Below, piece by piece: positions 36,865 to 45,420 of a stretch of 64,000 bases of DNA. The position numbers were made by a program, and so were the translations under genes. Position 1 is the first letter of the stretch; every line of letters starts with the position of its first letter. Where the stretch lies: the NCBI RefSeq assembly GCF_937129525.1, contig NZ_CAKZNK010000094.1:1-64000 (forward strand), written 5' to 3'. The stretch comes from an uncultured Chloroflexus sp. (GTDB lineage Bacteria > Chloroflexota > Chloroflexia > Chloroflexales > Chloroflexaceae). Below the pieces are notes generated by a model, which saw only the letters and a program-made list of their open reading frames with translations, had not been told where the DNA came from and searched no databases.

Positions 36865-37923
36865 ATGCGTCGGATTCTGGCCCTATTCCTTGCCGTGACC
36901 CTGAGTATCGTCGTCTGGCAACCGGCACTCGCGCAGAGTAGCCTGGTTGAATCGGCACTGAAGTGGGTTGCCGGCCAGCAGCAGGCCGATGGGAGTTTTG
37001 CCGGTTTTGGCCCTGGCGATACCGCGGACGCTATTGTTGCCTTTGTCGCCGGTGGGCAGCAACCGCCGGCCAGCGCTGTGGCTTATCTGGCCGGACAGGC
37101 CCCTACCTACGGCACTTCATCGGCTGGCGCTACGGCCAAACTCATTCTTGCCGCCGTGGCCGCCGGACGCGACCCGCTCAACTTTGGCGGCGTCAATCTC
37201 GCCCAACAGCTCGGCTCAACCTATACTCCGACTACCGGCCAGTATGGCGCTGATGTCTACGGCCACGCGCTGGCGCTGCTGGCGATCAAGGCGATGGGCG
37301 CGCAACCGCCGGCAGCGGCGATTGATCGCCTGATTGCGCTGCAATTGCGCGACGGCGGGTGGAGTTTTGACGGCGCAGCCGCAACGGGTAGCGATACCAA
37401 TACCACGGCTCTGGCTGTGATGGCGCTCCGTGGCTATGCCCGCGCCGGTGATGCGTTAACTGCGGCGCGCGCCTACTTGCGTGGTCAGCAAAACCCTGAC
37501 GGCGGCTTCCCATACTCGCAAACGTCGGCTTTTGGCAACGCCAGCGATGCCAATTCAACCGCAGCCGTGACGCAGGCAATCATCGCGTTAGGTGAAGACC
37601 CGAATAGCGCAGCGTGGAAGCAGGGGGACGCAACACCCCTGAGCGCCCTGGCAGCCTTTCAGAATAGCAGTGGCGCGTTCCGCTATCAGAATGCGATGCC
37701 CGATGACAATGCCCTGGCCACGTATCAGGCGATTCCGGCCCTGGCCGGTCGCGCATTACCGGTAGCAACAACCTCTATCCCAGCGGCGCAGACCCTGATT
37801 GCGCCGGCAACCAGCCTGCCGCGCACTGCTGGCGAAACACTGCTCTATCTGCCGGTGATGGCATTCATCGGGTTCCTGTTGATCGGGTTGGGCCTGACTC
37901 TGCGCCGCGCGCGTCTAGTGTAA
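36865..37923 (+). CDS. exported alpha/alpha-barrel protein, transcobalamin/intrinsic-factor N-domain-like
   Basis: 352 residues from ATG 36865 (AAAGG upstream). Signal peptide at 1-24 (MRRILALFLAVTLSIVVWQPALAQ). Residues 30-305 are squalene-cyclase/prenyltransferase-type helical repeats: LKWVAGQQQADGSF, DGGWSFDGAAATGSDTNTTA, LRGQQNPDGGFPYSQ, ANSTAAVTQAIIALGEDP, and DNALATYQAIPALAGRALP. This last resembles the closing segment of the barrel in intrinsic factor and transcobalamin. No cyclase DxDD catalytic motif is visible. The C-terminus has LPRTAGE, a hydrophobic helix and RRARLV, an LPxTG-like surface-sorting layout. It is the first gene after the riboswitch and lies 25 bp before a DUF4430 protein. 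I infer cobalamin or corrinoid capture at the cell surface. Confidence 0.82.
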   Translation: MRRILALFLAVTLSIVVWQPALAQSSLVESALKWVAGQQQADGSFAGFGPGDTADAIVAFVAGGQQPPASAVAYLAGQAPTYGTSSAGATAKLILAAVAAGRDPLNFGGVNLAQQLGSTYTPTTGQYGADVYGHALALLAIKAMGAQPPAAAIDRLIALQLRDGGWSFDGAAATGSDTNTTALAVMALRGYARAGDALTAARAYLRGQQNPDGGFPYSQTSAFGNASDANSTAAVTQAIIALGEDPNSAAWKQGDATPLSALAAFQNSSGAFRYQNAMPDDNALATYQAIPALAGRALPVATTSIPAAQTLIAPATSLPRTAGETLLYLPVMAFIGFLLIGLGLTLRRARLV

Positions 37924-37948
37924 TTGCAATCGCGTTAGCAGAGCAACG

Positions 37949-38809
37949 ATGAAACTGATTCGTCAGCTCATCATCTTGAGCGCTATTGTCCTGCTCTCCG
38001 GCGTGGCGATCGCCCAACCGGCGGTCAACCGCGCCGGGGTCGTCGCGCGCTTCGGCAACGGTGACGTTGTTACCGCTTGCGTTGAGTTTAGCGAACCATC
38101 GATCAGCGGATTGGAACTGCTCGAACGCAGTGGGCTGCCGGTTATCAGTCAGCGGAGTAGCATCGGCGCGGCAGTGTGTAAAATCGGCAACGAGGGCTGC
38201 GACTATCCTGCTACCAGTTGCTTCTGTGCCCGCGAGCAGGGTCGGGTCGTGTATTGGGCATTCTATGTACGTGAAGGCGGAACATGGCGCTATTCCAATC
38301 TCGGCGCGAGTAACGTGTCGGTCAGCGATGGCGATCTGCACGGCTGGGCATGGGGGCCGGGTGATGCCAGCGGCGGCGCCATGCCACCAGAAGTAGAATT
38401 GGCCGATGTTTGCCGGCAAGCGGCGGTTATCCCACCAGCGGCGGCGACGACCGCTCCGGCAACGAACGCCGCACCCACGGCCACCATTCCACCCGCGGCG
38501 ACCATCGCTCACACGGCAACCGCCATACCAACAGCCACCAACACGCCTCCAATGACTGCCGCGCCGTCACTGATTGCCTCTCTTGAGCCGTCTGCTACCC
38601 TGGCGTCGGCAACCGCAACATTATCGCCTGTCGCAACTGCTTCCGCTACGGCAGCAGTGACTTTTAGCCCAACCTTCACACCCACTGCGACGATCACATC
38701 GGTTACACCGGTAACAGCCGACGGCAACGCCGGACAGTGGCTTGGGTTTGTGGCGCTGGCGGCATTGCTCATCGGCGGCATTGCAGTGACTCTCAGGCGG
38801 CGGCAATGA
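37949..38809 (+). CDS. exported DUF4430-like protein, transcobalamin C-domain-like, membrane anchored
   Basis: 286 residues. Signal peptide at 1-22 (ending SGVAIAQ). Residues 25 to about 155 form a beta-rich domain resembling DUF4430, the transcobalamin-like C-terminal domain: VTACVEFSEPSISGLELLERSGL, a Cys-rich stretch (CKIGNEGCDYPATSCFC), then VYWAFYVREGGTWRYSNLGASNVSVSDGDLHGWAWG. A long Thr/Ala/Pro-rich linker (about 160-258) and a C-terminal helix with RRRQ anchor it to the membrane. In animal B12 carriers the alpha/alpha barrel and this beta domain sandwich cobalamin. Here they are separate adjacent genes, so a complex of the two products is expected (inference). The Cys cluster may form disulfides outside the cell. 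Confidence 0.82.
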   Translation: MKLIRQLIILSAIVLLSGVAIAQPAVNRAGVVARFGNGDVVTACVEFSEPSISGLELLERSGLPVISQRSSIGAAVCKIGNEGCDYPATSCFCAREQGRVVYWAFYVREGGTWRYSNLGASNVSVSDGDLHGWAWGPGDASGGAMPPEVELADVCRQAAVIPPAAATTAPATNAAPTATIPPAATIAHTATAIPTATNTPPMTAAPSLIASLEPSATLASATATLSPVATASATAAVTFSPTFTPTATITSVTPVTADGNAGQWLGFVALAALLIGGIAVTLRRRQ

Positions 38810-38884
38810 AGATGACGTGACATGAACGGCTGCCCTGGGCAATGTTCCCGCAGCCATCGCCGGCACCGGCAGGAGAACAATCCT

Positions 38885-39490
38885 ATGCGCACCAGCATCT
38901 GGCTCGTCCGTCACGGTCAGACCGCAGCTAATCGCAGCCGCCGTTACCTGGGCCGCGGCGATAGCCCCTTGACCGACTACGGTCAGCGCCAGCACGCTGC
39001 CGTCGCCCAACGTCTCCGTTCGTTGCCCTTTACCCACGCCATTGTCAGCCCAACCCGACGCACCCGCGCGCTGGCCAACCTGCTGGTAGAACAACGCAAC
39101 TTTCAGCTTACAGAAGATCCGCGCTGGCTGGAAATCGATCATGGCCGATGGGAAGGATTGACCTATCGCGAAGTCGTGCAGCGCTTTCCAGACGATGCCA
39201 GAGCGCGCTGGGCAAACGGCGTCGATGGTCGCGCTACCGACGGTGAAAGCCTGGCAGAAGCGGCGGCGCGCGTCTATGCAGCATGGGCAGAGCTGTTGAC
39301 CAACAACCGCGGCGGGAGAGTGCTGATTGTCACCCATGCTACCCCGATCCAACTGGCACTCTGCTTTTGCTGCAACATGCCGATTGCCGAACACTGGCGC
39401 TGGCGGATCGATCTGGGTAGTATCACTGCGCTTGATGTCTATGGCTCGTCGATCATCATCCGTATGGTTAACCATGTCCCCCGCCTGTGA
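38885..39490 (+). CDS. cobC: alpha-ribazole-5'-phosphate phosphatase (histidine phosphatase family)
   Basis: 201 residues from ATG 38885 (AGGAG upstream; an in-frame ATG at 38822 is rejected because homology starts later). Histidine phosphatase signature LVRHGQTAANRSRRYLGRGDSPLTDYGQRQ at 8-37, with catalytic His in RHG. ISPTRRTRALANLLV supplies the second Arg, EIDHGRWEGLTYREV the acid, and VTHATPIQLALC the last His. The general fold is shared with phosphoglycerate mutases. CobC is chosen because it sits 89 bp before cobS in a cobalamin-riboswitch operon, where it would dephosphorylate alpha-ribazole phosphate. Confidence 0.88.
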   Translation: MRTSIWLVRHGQTAANRSRRYLGRGDSPLTDYGQRQHAAVAQRLRSLPFTHAIVSPTRRTRALANLLVEQRNFQLTEDPRWLEIDHGRWEGLTYREVVQRFPDDARARWANGVDGRATDGESLAEAAARVYAAWAELLTNNRGGRVLIVTHATPIQLALCFCCNMPIAEHWRWRIDLGSITALDVYGSSIIIRMVNHVPRL

Positions 39491-39579
39491 AGGAGTGCTG
39501 CCCGGACATAACCAGGCGCCAGTCACAGCCTGCCACATGCAACCTGCCATCGGCACGCCATACCGAAGAAAGGAACGAT

Positions 39580-40335
39580 ATGAGTGATTCATCGACGCGC
39601 CCCATCAATGGTTTGATCGAGGCGATCCGCTTTCTCACCATTCTCCCGCTGCCCGGCCTGCCGGCTATGAGTGAACAGAGTGTGGCGCGAGCCATTCCCT
39701 GGTTTCCAGCCGCCGGCCTGGTCATCGGCGGCGCGCTAGTAATGGTTGATACGCTGAGTCGACCGTTGTGGGGAGATCTGACGGCGGCAGTGCTAGTGGT
39801 GGCAACGTGGGGCATCATCACCGGTGGTCTCCACCTTGATGGCCTCAGCGATACATTTGATGCCGTCATGAGCTGGCGCTCACGCGAACGCAAACTTGAG
39901 ATTATGAAAGACAGTCGGATTGGCGCTATGGGAGCTATCGCCTTGATCGTTCTGATCTTGCTCAAAGTAGCGCTCATTGCCGGGGCGACGGTTGCATGGC
40001 CGGCGCTGTTATTAGCGCCGATGCTGGGGCGCTGGGCCGATTGCTATGGCATTTACCGCTTCCCACCTGCCCGTGAGGGCGGCCTGGGCCGCACCTTTAA
40101 TGCACAGGTTCGCCAGCGCGACCTGTTGATGGCTTCACTGTTGATGATCGGTAGCGCCTGGTTCATCGCCGGCTTCACCGGAATCATCGCCAGTGCGCTG
40201 GTACTGGTCGTTGCCCACCTGCTCGCGCGCTGGTGGGTGCGCGATCTCGGCGGCCTGACCGGCGATACCTACGGTGCGCTGTGCGAAATCGGCGAAGTCG
40301 TTGCGCTGGCTGCGCTGACGATCCGGCTGGCGTAG
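39580..40335 (+). CDS. cobS: adenosylcobinamide-GDP ribazoletransferase (cobalamin synthase)
   Basis: 251 residues from ATG 39580, with AAAGGA 6 nt upstream. Typical CobS sequence: EAIRFLTILPLPG near the N-terminus, then GGLHLDGLSDTFDAVMSWRSRERKLEIMKDSRIGAMGAIAL, which holds the metal- and substrate-binding acidic residues, and LGRWADCYGIYRFPPAREGGLG. It has several membrane helices, as in the family. It joins adenosylcobinamide-GDP to alpha-ribazole, the last step of nucleotide-loop assembly, at the cytoplasmic membrane. CobU/CobY and CobT are not in this window. Confidence 0.95.
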   Translation: MSDSSTRPINGLIEAIRFLTILPLPGLPAMSEQSVARAIPWFPAAGLVIGGALVMVDTLSRPLWGDLTAAVLVVATWGIITGGLHLDGLSDTFDAVMSWRSRERKLEIMKDSRIGAMGAIALIVLILLKVALIAGATVAWPALLLAPMLGRWADCYGIYRFPPAREGGLGRTFNAQVRQRDLLMASLLMIGSAWFIAGFTGIIASALVLVVAHLLARWWVRDLGGLTGDTYGALCEIGEVVALAALTIRLA

Positions 40336-40500
40336 CGCGATGGTTGCGACTGGCGATTGAAGTTGCTTCCACGTCATAGGAGTGGGTAGAATGACCCCCT
40401 TAGCCTGACAGTCATCCACCTGGATACCGATCATTCCCGGTCAAACGCGAGCGTTACCGGTATCGTTTCAGATTTATCTCGACCATCTCGAGGCACATCA

Positions 40501-41625
40501 ATGCACACGCGCACATGGCTCTACTGGCTGGTCGCGGCCACAACAATGACAATACTCGCTCCCCACCCGCTCTACCACGTGTTGACCATGCTGGTGGTGA
40601 CATACGTCTTCGTTGCTCACCGCGATGATCGACCGTTAGCGCGCAGCTTCTCGCTCTTTGCCCGCGCAGGCGCAATCATCTGGGTGGGTTACATCATCTT
40701 CGCGATAGTGACCGTTGGCGGGCCACGCGGCGCAACGGCCTTGATCACATTACCGGCCTTTCAGTTGCCGGTCTGGCTGGGGGGAATTGTATTGGGCGGA
40801 CCGATCACTGTCGAGGCGCTGGCATGGGGAGCGACCCGTGGGTTAGGACTATGGACACTCCTCTTGATCTTTGGCGCATTTAATGCCCTCGTCGATCACC
40901 ACCGGCTCTTGCGCCTGACTCCCCGCTCGCTCTTTCACGCCGGCCTGGCCGTAACCATTGCCATCGCCTTTGCGCCGGGTCTGGTGCGAACAATCCAGGA
41001 CATTACTGCCACCCAACGCGCCCGCGGCCACCGATTCGGCGGCATCCGCAGTTGGTGGGCGCTGCTGGGGCCATTGCTGGCAGGGAGCCTTGAACGCGCG
41101 CTGCAACTGGCGGAAGCCCTCGAAGCGCGAGGCTATGGTCACACCCTTGTCTCACCATCCCCTGGCCGTACTCTGGCATTGATCATGGGTCTCAGCAGTC
41201 TCGCCGCTGCACTGATCGGCTGGCTATGGGCCGGCCCATCTACGTTGCCGGTTATGGGTGTCCTGGGCACATTCGGTCTCCTCCTCACCAGTTGGGCAGC
41301 CCGTCAGTTGAGTCAGAGCGTGCCTCGCACCACGTATCGGCGCGAACGCTGGCATCGCCACGATACCATTGTCTGCATCGTTCTCAGTGGCGCTCTGGCA
41401 ATAATCGCCCTCGCGCGTCTGCTTGAGCCAGCCAGTCTCGTCTACTATCCCTTCCCGGTTATCAGCGCACCCACATTTGATCTCCACATCGGCGCGGCAA
41501 TTGCTGCGCTGGCAATACCCGCCCTGCCGTTCCGCAAACCACTACCGCGTCGCGCCCGACGCATCATCGCTGACCGCCGCGCCGAACGTCGCCGAACAGA
41601 GCAGCAGGGTGCGTTTGCTGATTAG
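40501..41625 (+). CDS. ecfT: ECF transporter transmembrane (T) component
   Basis: 374 residues, with about six hydrophobic helices between residues 1 and 260. The two coupling-helix motifs of EcfT appear as TQRARGHRFGG (near 172-182) and ALEARGYGHT (near 207-216), each with the Ala-Arg-Gly signature that contacts the ATPases. The C-terminus is longer and basic (RRARRIIADRRAERRRTEQQ). EcfT links a vitamin- or metal-specific S component to EcfA ATPases. No ecfA or S-component gene is adjacent, so they must be elsewhere. Being last in the riboswitch-led gene run suggests it serves cobalamin or a precursor (or cobalt). The 165-bp gap before it leaves room for a separate promoter. Confidence 0.85.
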   Translation: MHTRTWLYWLVAATTMTILAPHPLYHVLTMLVVTYVFVAHRDDRPLARSFSLFARAGAIIWVGYIIFAIVTVGGPRGATALITLPAFQLPVWLGGIVLGGPITVEALAWGATRGLGLWTLLLIFGAFNALVDHHRLLRLTPRSLFHAGLAVTIAIAFAPGLVRTIQDITATQRARGHRFGGIRSWWALLGPLLAGSLERALQLAEALEARGYGHTLVSPSPGRTLALIMGLSSLAAALIGWLWAGPSTLPVMGVLGTFGLLLTSWAARQLSQSVPRTTYRRERWHRHDTIVCIVLSGALAIIALARLLEPASLVYYPFPVISAPTFDLHIGAAIAALAIPALPFRKPLPRRARRIIADRRAERRRTEQQGAFAD

Positions 41626-41836
41626 ATTTGTAAACCGGTCATCAGCGCAATCGCGTCAGGTGGCGCGTCTGCGCTCACAATGAGCTTCAGCGCATCTGTA
41701 GACGATCTTCCCTGCTCTATTCACAGCACCCTTCGGCTTGCCAGGTCATGCGCTGGTTTGCTACGCAAGCTCGGAAACCATCGCTGTCCTATAAGCTTGC
41801 CTCCGAAACAGTTGCTAAACCGATCCTTACCTCGCA

Positions 41837-41865
41837 TTGTTTTGCATCTATCGGCATGCTACACT
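41837..41865 (+). promoter_or_regulatory. putative promoter of the cation ATPase
   Basis: TTGTTT (41837-41842), a 17-bp spacer and TACACT (41860-41865) lie about 50 bp upstream of ATG 41918. Both elements are imperfect, but the spacing is right. Nothing else was recognised in the gap 41626-41917. Confidence 0.4.
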
Positions 41866-41917
41866 CAAAGTAAACTGTCGCTCTCGCCCTGCAATCTCTA
41901 ACCAGGGAGTCTGTATT

Positions 41918-44620
41918 ATGGCCATTTCAACCCCCATGCGCACCGAACCACGATCGCGCTGGCATACTTATGAACTCGCTGAAGTCTACACCAGACTGAA
42001 CAGCTCTCCCGATGGCTTAACCTCGACCGAAGCAGCAAACCGCCTTGCTCAATATGGACCAAACGAGCTGCAAGCGGCGGCCCGCATCTCACCGTGGGCA
42101 ATCCTCCTCGCTCAGTTCCAGAACGTATTGATCATCATCCTGCTCATCGCTACCGGCCTCTCCCTCTTCCTCGGTCACGGCATCGAGTCGATTGCCATCA
42201 TCGTCATCGTACTCTTCGCCGTTCTGCTCGGGTTTGTGCAGGAATACCGCGCCGAACGAGCAATCGAAGCGCTGCGCCGGCTAGCCGCGCCCAACGCCAC
42301 CGTCCTGCGCGATAACAGTGAGCAAGCCGTGCCGGCCCGCGAGCTGGTTCCCGGTGATATTGTGCTACTACGCGCCGGTGATCGAATTCCAGCCGACCTG
42401 CGTTTGATCGAGGCAGTCAACCTGCAAATCGAAGAGGCTGCCCTTACCGGTGAGTCGCTGCCGGTTGAAAAGTCAGCCGACGCGATCATTCCACCTGAAG
42501 CTCCGGTCGCCGAACGCAAGAACATGGTCTATGCCGGCACCTCAGTCAGCTACGGTCGCGGACGCGGGATTGTGGTTGCCACCGGCATGCAGACCGAATT
42601 CGGCGCCATTGCCAGTATGTTGCAAACGATTGAGACCGGTCGCACGCCGCTGCAAGACAACCTCGACCGGGTTGGTCATACGCTGGCGCGCGCGGCGCTG
42701 ATTATTGTCGCCGTAATCACCTTACTCGGTTTCTGGCGTGGCCAGCCGCTGGTCGAGATGATCATCTTTGGCATCGCACTCGCTGTGGCCGTAGTGCCGG
42801 AAGCCTTGCCCGCCGTCGTCACCATCTCGCTGGCTATCGGCGTGCAGCGCATGGTCAAACGCAATGCGCTGATGCGACGCCTGCCGGCAGTCGAAACGCT
42901 TGGCAGCACGTCGGTCATCTGCACTGACAAGACCGGTACCCTGACGAAAGATGAGATGACTGCGCGCCGCTTATTCGTTGCCGATGAATGGTGGGAAATT
43001 ACTGGTTCGGGCTACGCGCCCGTCGGCGAGTTTCGCCGCAACGATCAACCAGAGCAACCTGATGCTGCCGTCCAACACCTCTTGCGCGGCGCGGCGCTGG
43101 CCAGCGATGCCCGCGTCACCTTCCGCGACGAGCGCTGGCAGGCGCAGGGAGATCCAACTGAAGCGGCATTGGTAGTAGCGGCAGCCAAAGCCGGCCTCAT
43201 GGTTGATGAACTGGTGGCCCAGACCCCGCGGGTGGCTGAAATCCCTTTCTCGTCCGAAACGAAACGCATGATCACGCTTCACAACGAACGCGGCGTCACC
43301 GTTGCATATGCCAAAGGGGCGCCGGAGGTGATCGTGCCGGCGTGCAGTCACTGGTTGACGCCGACCGGCCCCGCCCCGTTCACCCCATCAGACCAGGCCA
43401 GAGTGCTTAACGCCGCGCAAACCATGGCCGGCGCTGCCCTGCGGGTTCTGGCAATCGCCACCAAAGCCCCGGCTACGTTGAATGACGCCGAACACGATCT
43501 CACGCTACTTGGCCTGGTGGGCATGATCGACCCACCTCGCCCTGAAGCCAAAACGGCCATCCAGACCTGCCAGCAAGCCGGTATTCGGGTCGTCATGATT
43601 ACGGGCGATCACCCATTGACTGCAACTGCAATTGCCCGTGAATTGGGCTTGCTCACCCATGGCCGGGTCATGACCGGCGTCGAACTCGATGCGCTCAACG
43701 ATGACGACTTTGCCCGCATCGTGGAAACGGTCGATGTCTATGCCCGCGTTGCGCCGGCCCATAAGCTGCGGGTGGTGACGGCGTTGCAACAGAAGGGCTA
43801 TGTGGTGGCGATGACCGGCGACGGCGTTAACGATGCGCCGGCACTCAAGAAGGCCGACATCGGCATTGCCATGGGCATCACCGGCACCGATGTGACCAAA
43901 GAGGCGGCGGCGATGACTATCACCGATGACAACTTCGCTTCAATCGTCGCCGCCGTCGAAGAGGGACGACGCATTTTCGGCAACATCAAGAAGTACCTGA
44001 TGTACCTGCTCTCATCGAATATCGGTGAGATCACCCTGATGGCTGGCGCAACCCTGGCCGGTCTGCCACTGCCGCTCACTGCCGTCCAGATCCTGTACGT
44101 CAATCTGGCCACAGACGGCTTACCGGCGCTGGCGCTGGCCGTCGATCCACCCGATGATGACCTGATGCGCCAGCCACCCCGCGATCCGCGACGCGGCATC
44201 TTTACCCGTCCGGTGGTCGGCCTTATGCTGATCGGCGGATTGTGGTCGGCCCTTGTCAACCTCTCGCTCTTTGTTTGGGCATTGCAGAGTGGACGCGGCA
44301 TGATCGAGGCGATGACCATGACCTTTGTTTCACTGGTACTGATCCAGTTTTTCAAAGCCTACAATTTCCGCTCCGACCACCTATCAGTTTTCCATCGACC
44401 GTTTGCCAACCGCTGGCTCAATCTCGCCATCGTCTGGGAACTGCTCTTGCTCGCCGGAGTGGTCTACTTACCCTTCCTGCATGAACCGTTCGGCACCTTC
44501 CCGCTCACGATCAACGACTGGCTGATCGTGGCGCTGGTTGCGTTAACGATTGTGCCGGTACTGGAAATTGCCAAGTGGATCTTGCGTCAGGAACGACAGG
44601 CAAGCGTCAGAACAGCGTGA
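41918..44620 (+). CDS. P2-type cation-transporting ATPase (Ca2+ type likely)
   Basis: 900 residues from ATG 41918 (AGGGAG upstream). An N-terminal cation-ATPase segment (WHTYELAEVYTRLNSSPDGLTSTEAANRLAQYGPNEL) leads to the actuator TGES near 176. PEALPAVVTISLAIGVQRM in M4 has the PEALP form of P2-type pumps. The phosphorylated Asp is in CTDKTGTLTKDEMTARR near 336. KGAPEV and ITGDHPLTA mark the nucleotide and hinge regions, and MTGDGVNDAPALKKADIGIAMG near 630 is the P-domain signature. Six C-terminal helices follow. The sequence fits SERCA/PMR1-like Ca2+ or Ca2+/Mn2+ export, but the ion is inferred. It is monocistronic and bounded by a strong terminator. Confidence 0.92.
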   Translation: MAISTPMRTEPRSRWHTYELAEVYTRLNSSPDGLTSTEAANRLAQYGPNELQAAARISPWAILLAQFQNVLIIILLIATGLSLFLGHGIESIAIIVIVLFAVLLGFVQEYRAERAIEALRRLAAPNATVLRDNSEQAVPARELVPGDIVLLRAGDRIPADLRLIEAVNLQIEEAALTGESLPVEKSADAIIPPEAPVAERKNMVYAGTSVSYGRGRGIVVATGMQTEFGAIASMLQTIETGRTPLQDNLDRVGHTLARAALIIVAVITLLGFWRGQPLVEMIIFGIALAVAVVPEALPAVVTISLAIGVQRMVKRNALMRRLPAVETLGSTSVICTDKTGTLTKDEMTARRLFVADEWWEITGSGYAPVGEFRRNDQPEQPDAAVQHLLRGAALASDARVTFRDERWQAQGDPTEAALVVAAAKAGLMVDELVAQTPRVAEIPFSSETKRMITLHNERGVTVAYAKGAPEVIVPACSHWLTPTGPAPFTPSDQARVLNAAQTMAGAALRVLAIATKAPATLNDAEHDLTLLGLVGMIDPPRPEAKTAIQTCQQAGIRVVMITGDHPLTATAIARELGLLTHGRVMTGVELDALNDDDFARIVETVDVYARVAPAHKLRVVTALQQKGYVVAMTGDGVNDAPALKKADIGIAMGITGTDVTKEAAAMTITDDNFASIVAAVEEGRRIFGNIKKYLMYLLSSNIGEITLMAGATLAGLPLPLTAVQILYVNLATDGLPALALAVDPPDDDLMRQPPRDPRRGIFTRPVVGLMLIGGLWSALVNLSLFVWALQSGRGMIEAMTMTFVSLVLIQFFKAYNFRSDHLSVFHRPFANRWLNLAIVWELLLLAGVVYLPFLHEPFGTFPLTINDWLIVALVALTIVPVLEIAKWILRQERQASVRTA

Positions 44621-44660
44621 CCGGTGGTTGCCAGAGCGAGAGAGCGCCATGCCGGTAGCG

Positions 44661-44705
44661 AAAAACGATCCCCCCTCTCTCCGTCGGTGGAGAGAGGGGG
44701 GATCG
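44661..44705 (-). terminator. strong intrinsic terminator between ATPase and hpf
   Basis: A perfect 17-bp stem (44666-44682 with 44689-44705, 6-nt loop) ends, on the minus strand, in TTTTTCGC, the canonical form for the hpf transcript. As an inverted repeat between convergent genes it probably also stops the plus-strand ATPase transcript. Confidence 0.9.
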
Positions 44706-44725
44706 GCGCTCGTCAGCGATCACGA

Positions 44726-45319
44726 CTAACCGACTTCGGGCACGATCACGCCATAATTGCCATCACGTCGGCGATAGAGCACGCTAATCTGCATCGTCTC
44801 AGCATTCTGGAAGATAAAGAAATTGTGACCCAGCAACTCCATCTGCTCAATCGCATCATCAACAAACATCGGGCGGAGACGGAAGGTCTTGGTGCGAATG
44901 ACCTTCGCGACAGGCTCCGACTCAACCGGCGCAGCAATCGCTTCTGCTTCCGCTTCGGCAATTGCCACTTCCTCAGCCGGAGTCAAGCCGTTGGCTGCGC
45001 GCCGCTGCTCGCGGCTTCGCCGCCAATATTTCTCTTTATAGCGCGAGATCTGGCGCTGCAACACCTCCTGAACTGAGTCAATCGCGGCGTAGAGGTCGGG
45101 CGCGCGCTCTTCCGCCCGCAAGATGACGCCATGTTCGGCAACCAGGGTCGTCTGCACGCGGTAGACTTCACCGGCATTCCGTTGTTGTTCGTGTTGTACT
45201 TCGACAGCGATACTGGTAATGCCATTGAGATAACGCCCCAATTTGGCGAGTTTCTCTTCAATATGCTCGCGTTGACGATCCGAGATCTTGCCGTTTCGGC
45301 TCTTGATGGTGAGTTCCAT
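44726..45319 (-). CDS. hpf: long-form ribosome hibernation-promoting factor
   Basis: 197 residues with a GGAGG site. The N-terminal domain (1-100, MELTIKSRNGKISDRQREHIEEKLAKLGRYL...) is the HPF/YfiA fold that occupies the 30S decoding site. An acidic linker rich in Ala and Glu (about 115-140) leads to the C-terminal dimerisation domain (about 142-197, VIRTKTFRLRPMFVDDAIEQMELLGHNFFIFQNAETMQISVLYRRRDGNYGVI). Long forms dimerise 70S ribosomes into inactive 100S particles in starvation or stationary phase. The gene has its own promoter, a leader ORF and a terminator hairpin upstream, suggesting attenuation control. Confidence 0.95.
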   Translation of the reverse strand: MELTIKSRNGKISDRQREHIEEKLAKLGRYLNGITSIAVEVQHEQQRNAGEVYRVQTTLVAEHGVILRAEERAPDLYAAIDSVQEVLQRQISRYKEKYWRRSREQRRAANGLTPAEEVAIAEAEAEAIAAPVESEPVAKVIRTKTFRLRPMFVDDAIEQMELLGHNFFIFQNAETMQISVLYRRRDGNYGVIVPEVG

Positions 45320-45370
45320 CGCATTCCTCCATCCGCTGCTGCCAACCCATCATCGGGTGGCCGGGGCGAT

Positions 45371-45410
45371 AAAAAACAACCCGGCCCTCGCCATCAGCAC
45401 GGCGAGGACC
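45371..45410 (-). terminator. terminator hairpin in the hpf leader
   Basis: On the minus strand, a 10-bp stem with one G-U pair (45410-45401 with 45392-45383, 8-nt loop) is followed by GGGTTGTTTTTTA. It stands 51 bp before the hpf start and downstream of the only good promoter, so it lies inside the hpf leader rather than after a finished gene. Confidence 0.78.
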
Positions 45411-45420
45411 GAGCTATTTC

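Noticed and set aside
36865-37923. Calling the first riboswitch-controlled gene a squalene-hopene cyclase or prenyltransferase
   Set aside because: The catalytic DxDD motif and usual length are missing, it has a signal peptide and surface anchor, and it lies in a B12 operon next to a DUF4430 protein.
38621-39592. 323-residue minus-strand frame opposite cobC and the DUF4430 gene
   Set aside because: It is antisense to clear motifs of CobC and the DUF4430 protein and shows none of its own.
40336-40500. Second riboswitch before ecfT
   Set aside because: Only a short GATACCG/CGGTATC inverted repeat is present; none of the conserved cobalamin or other aptamer boxes could be found.
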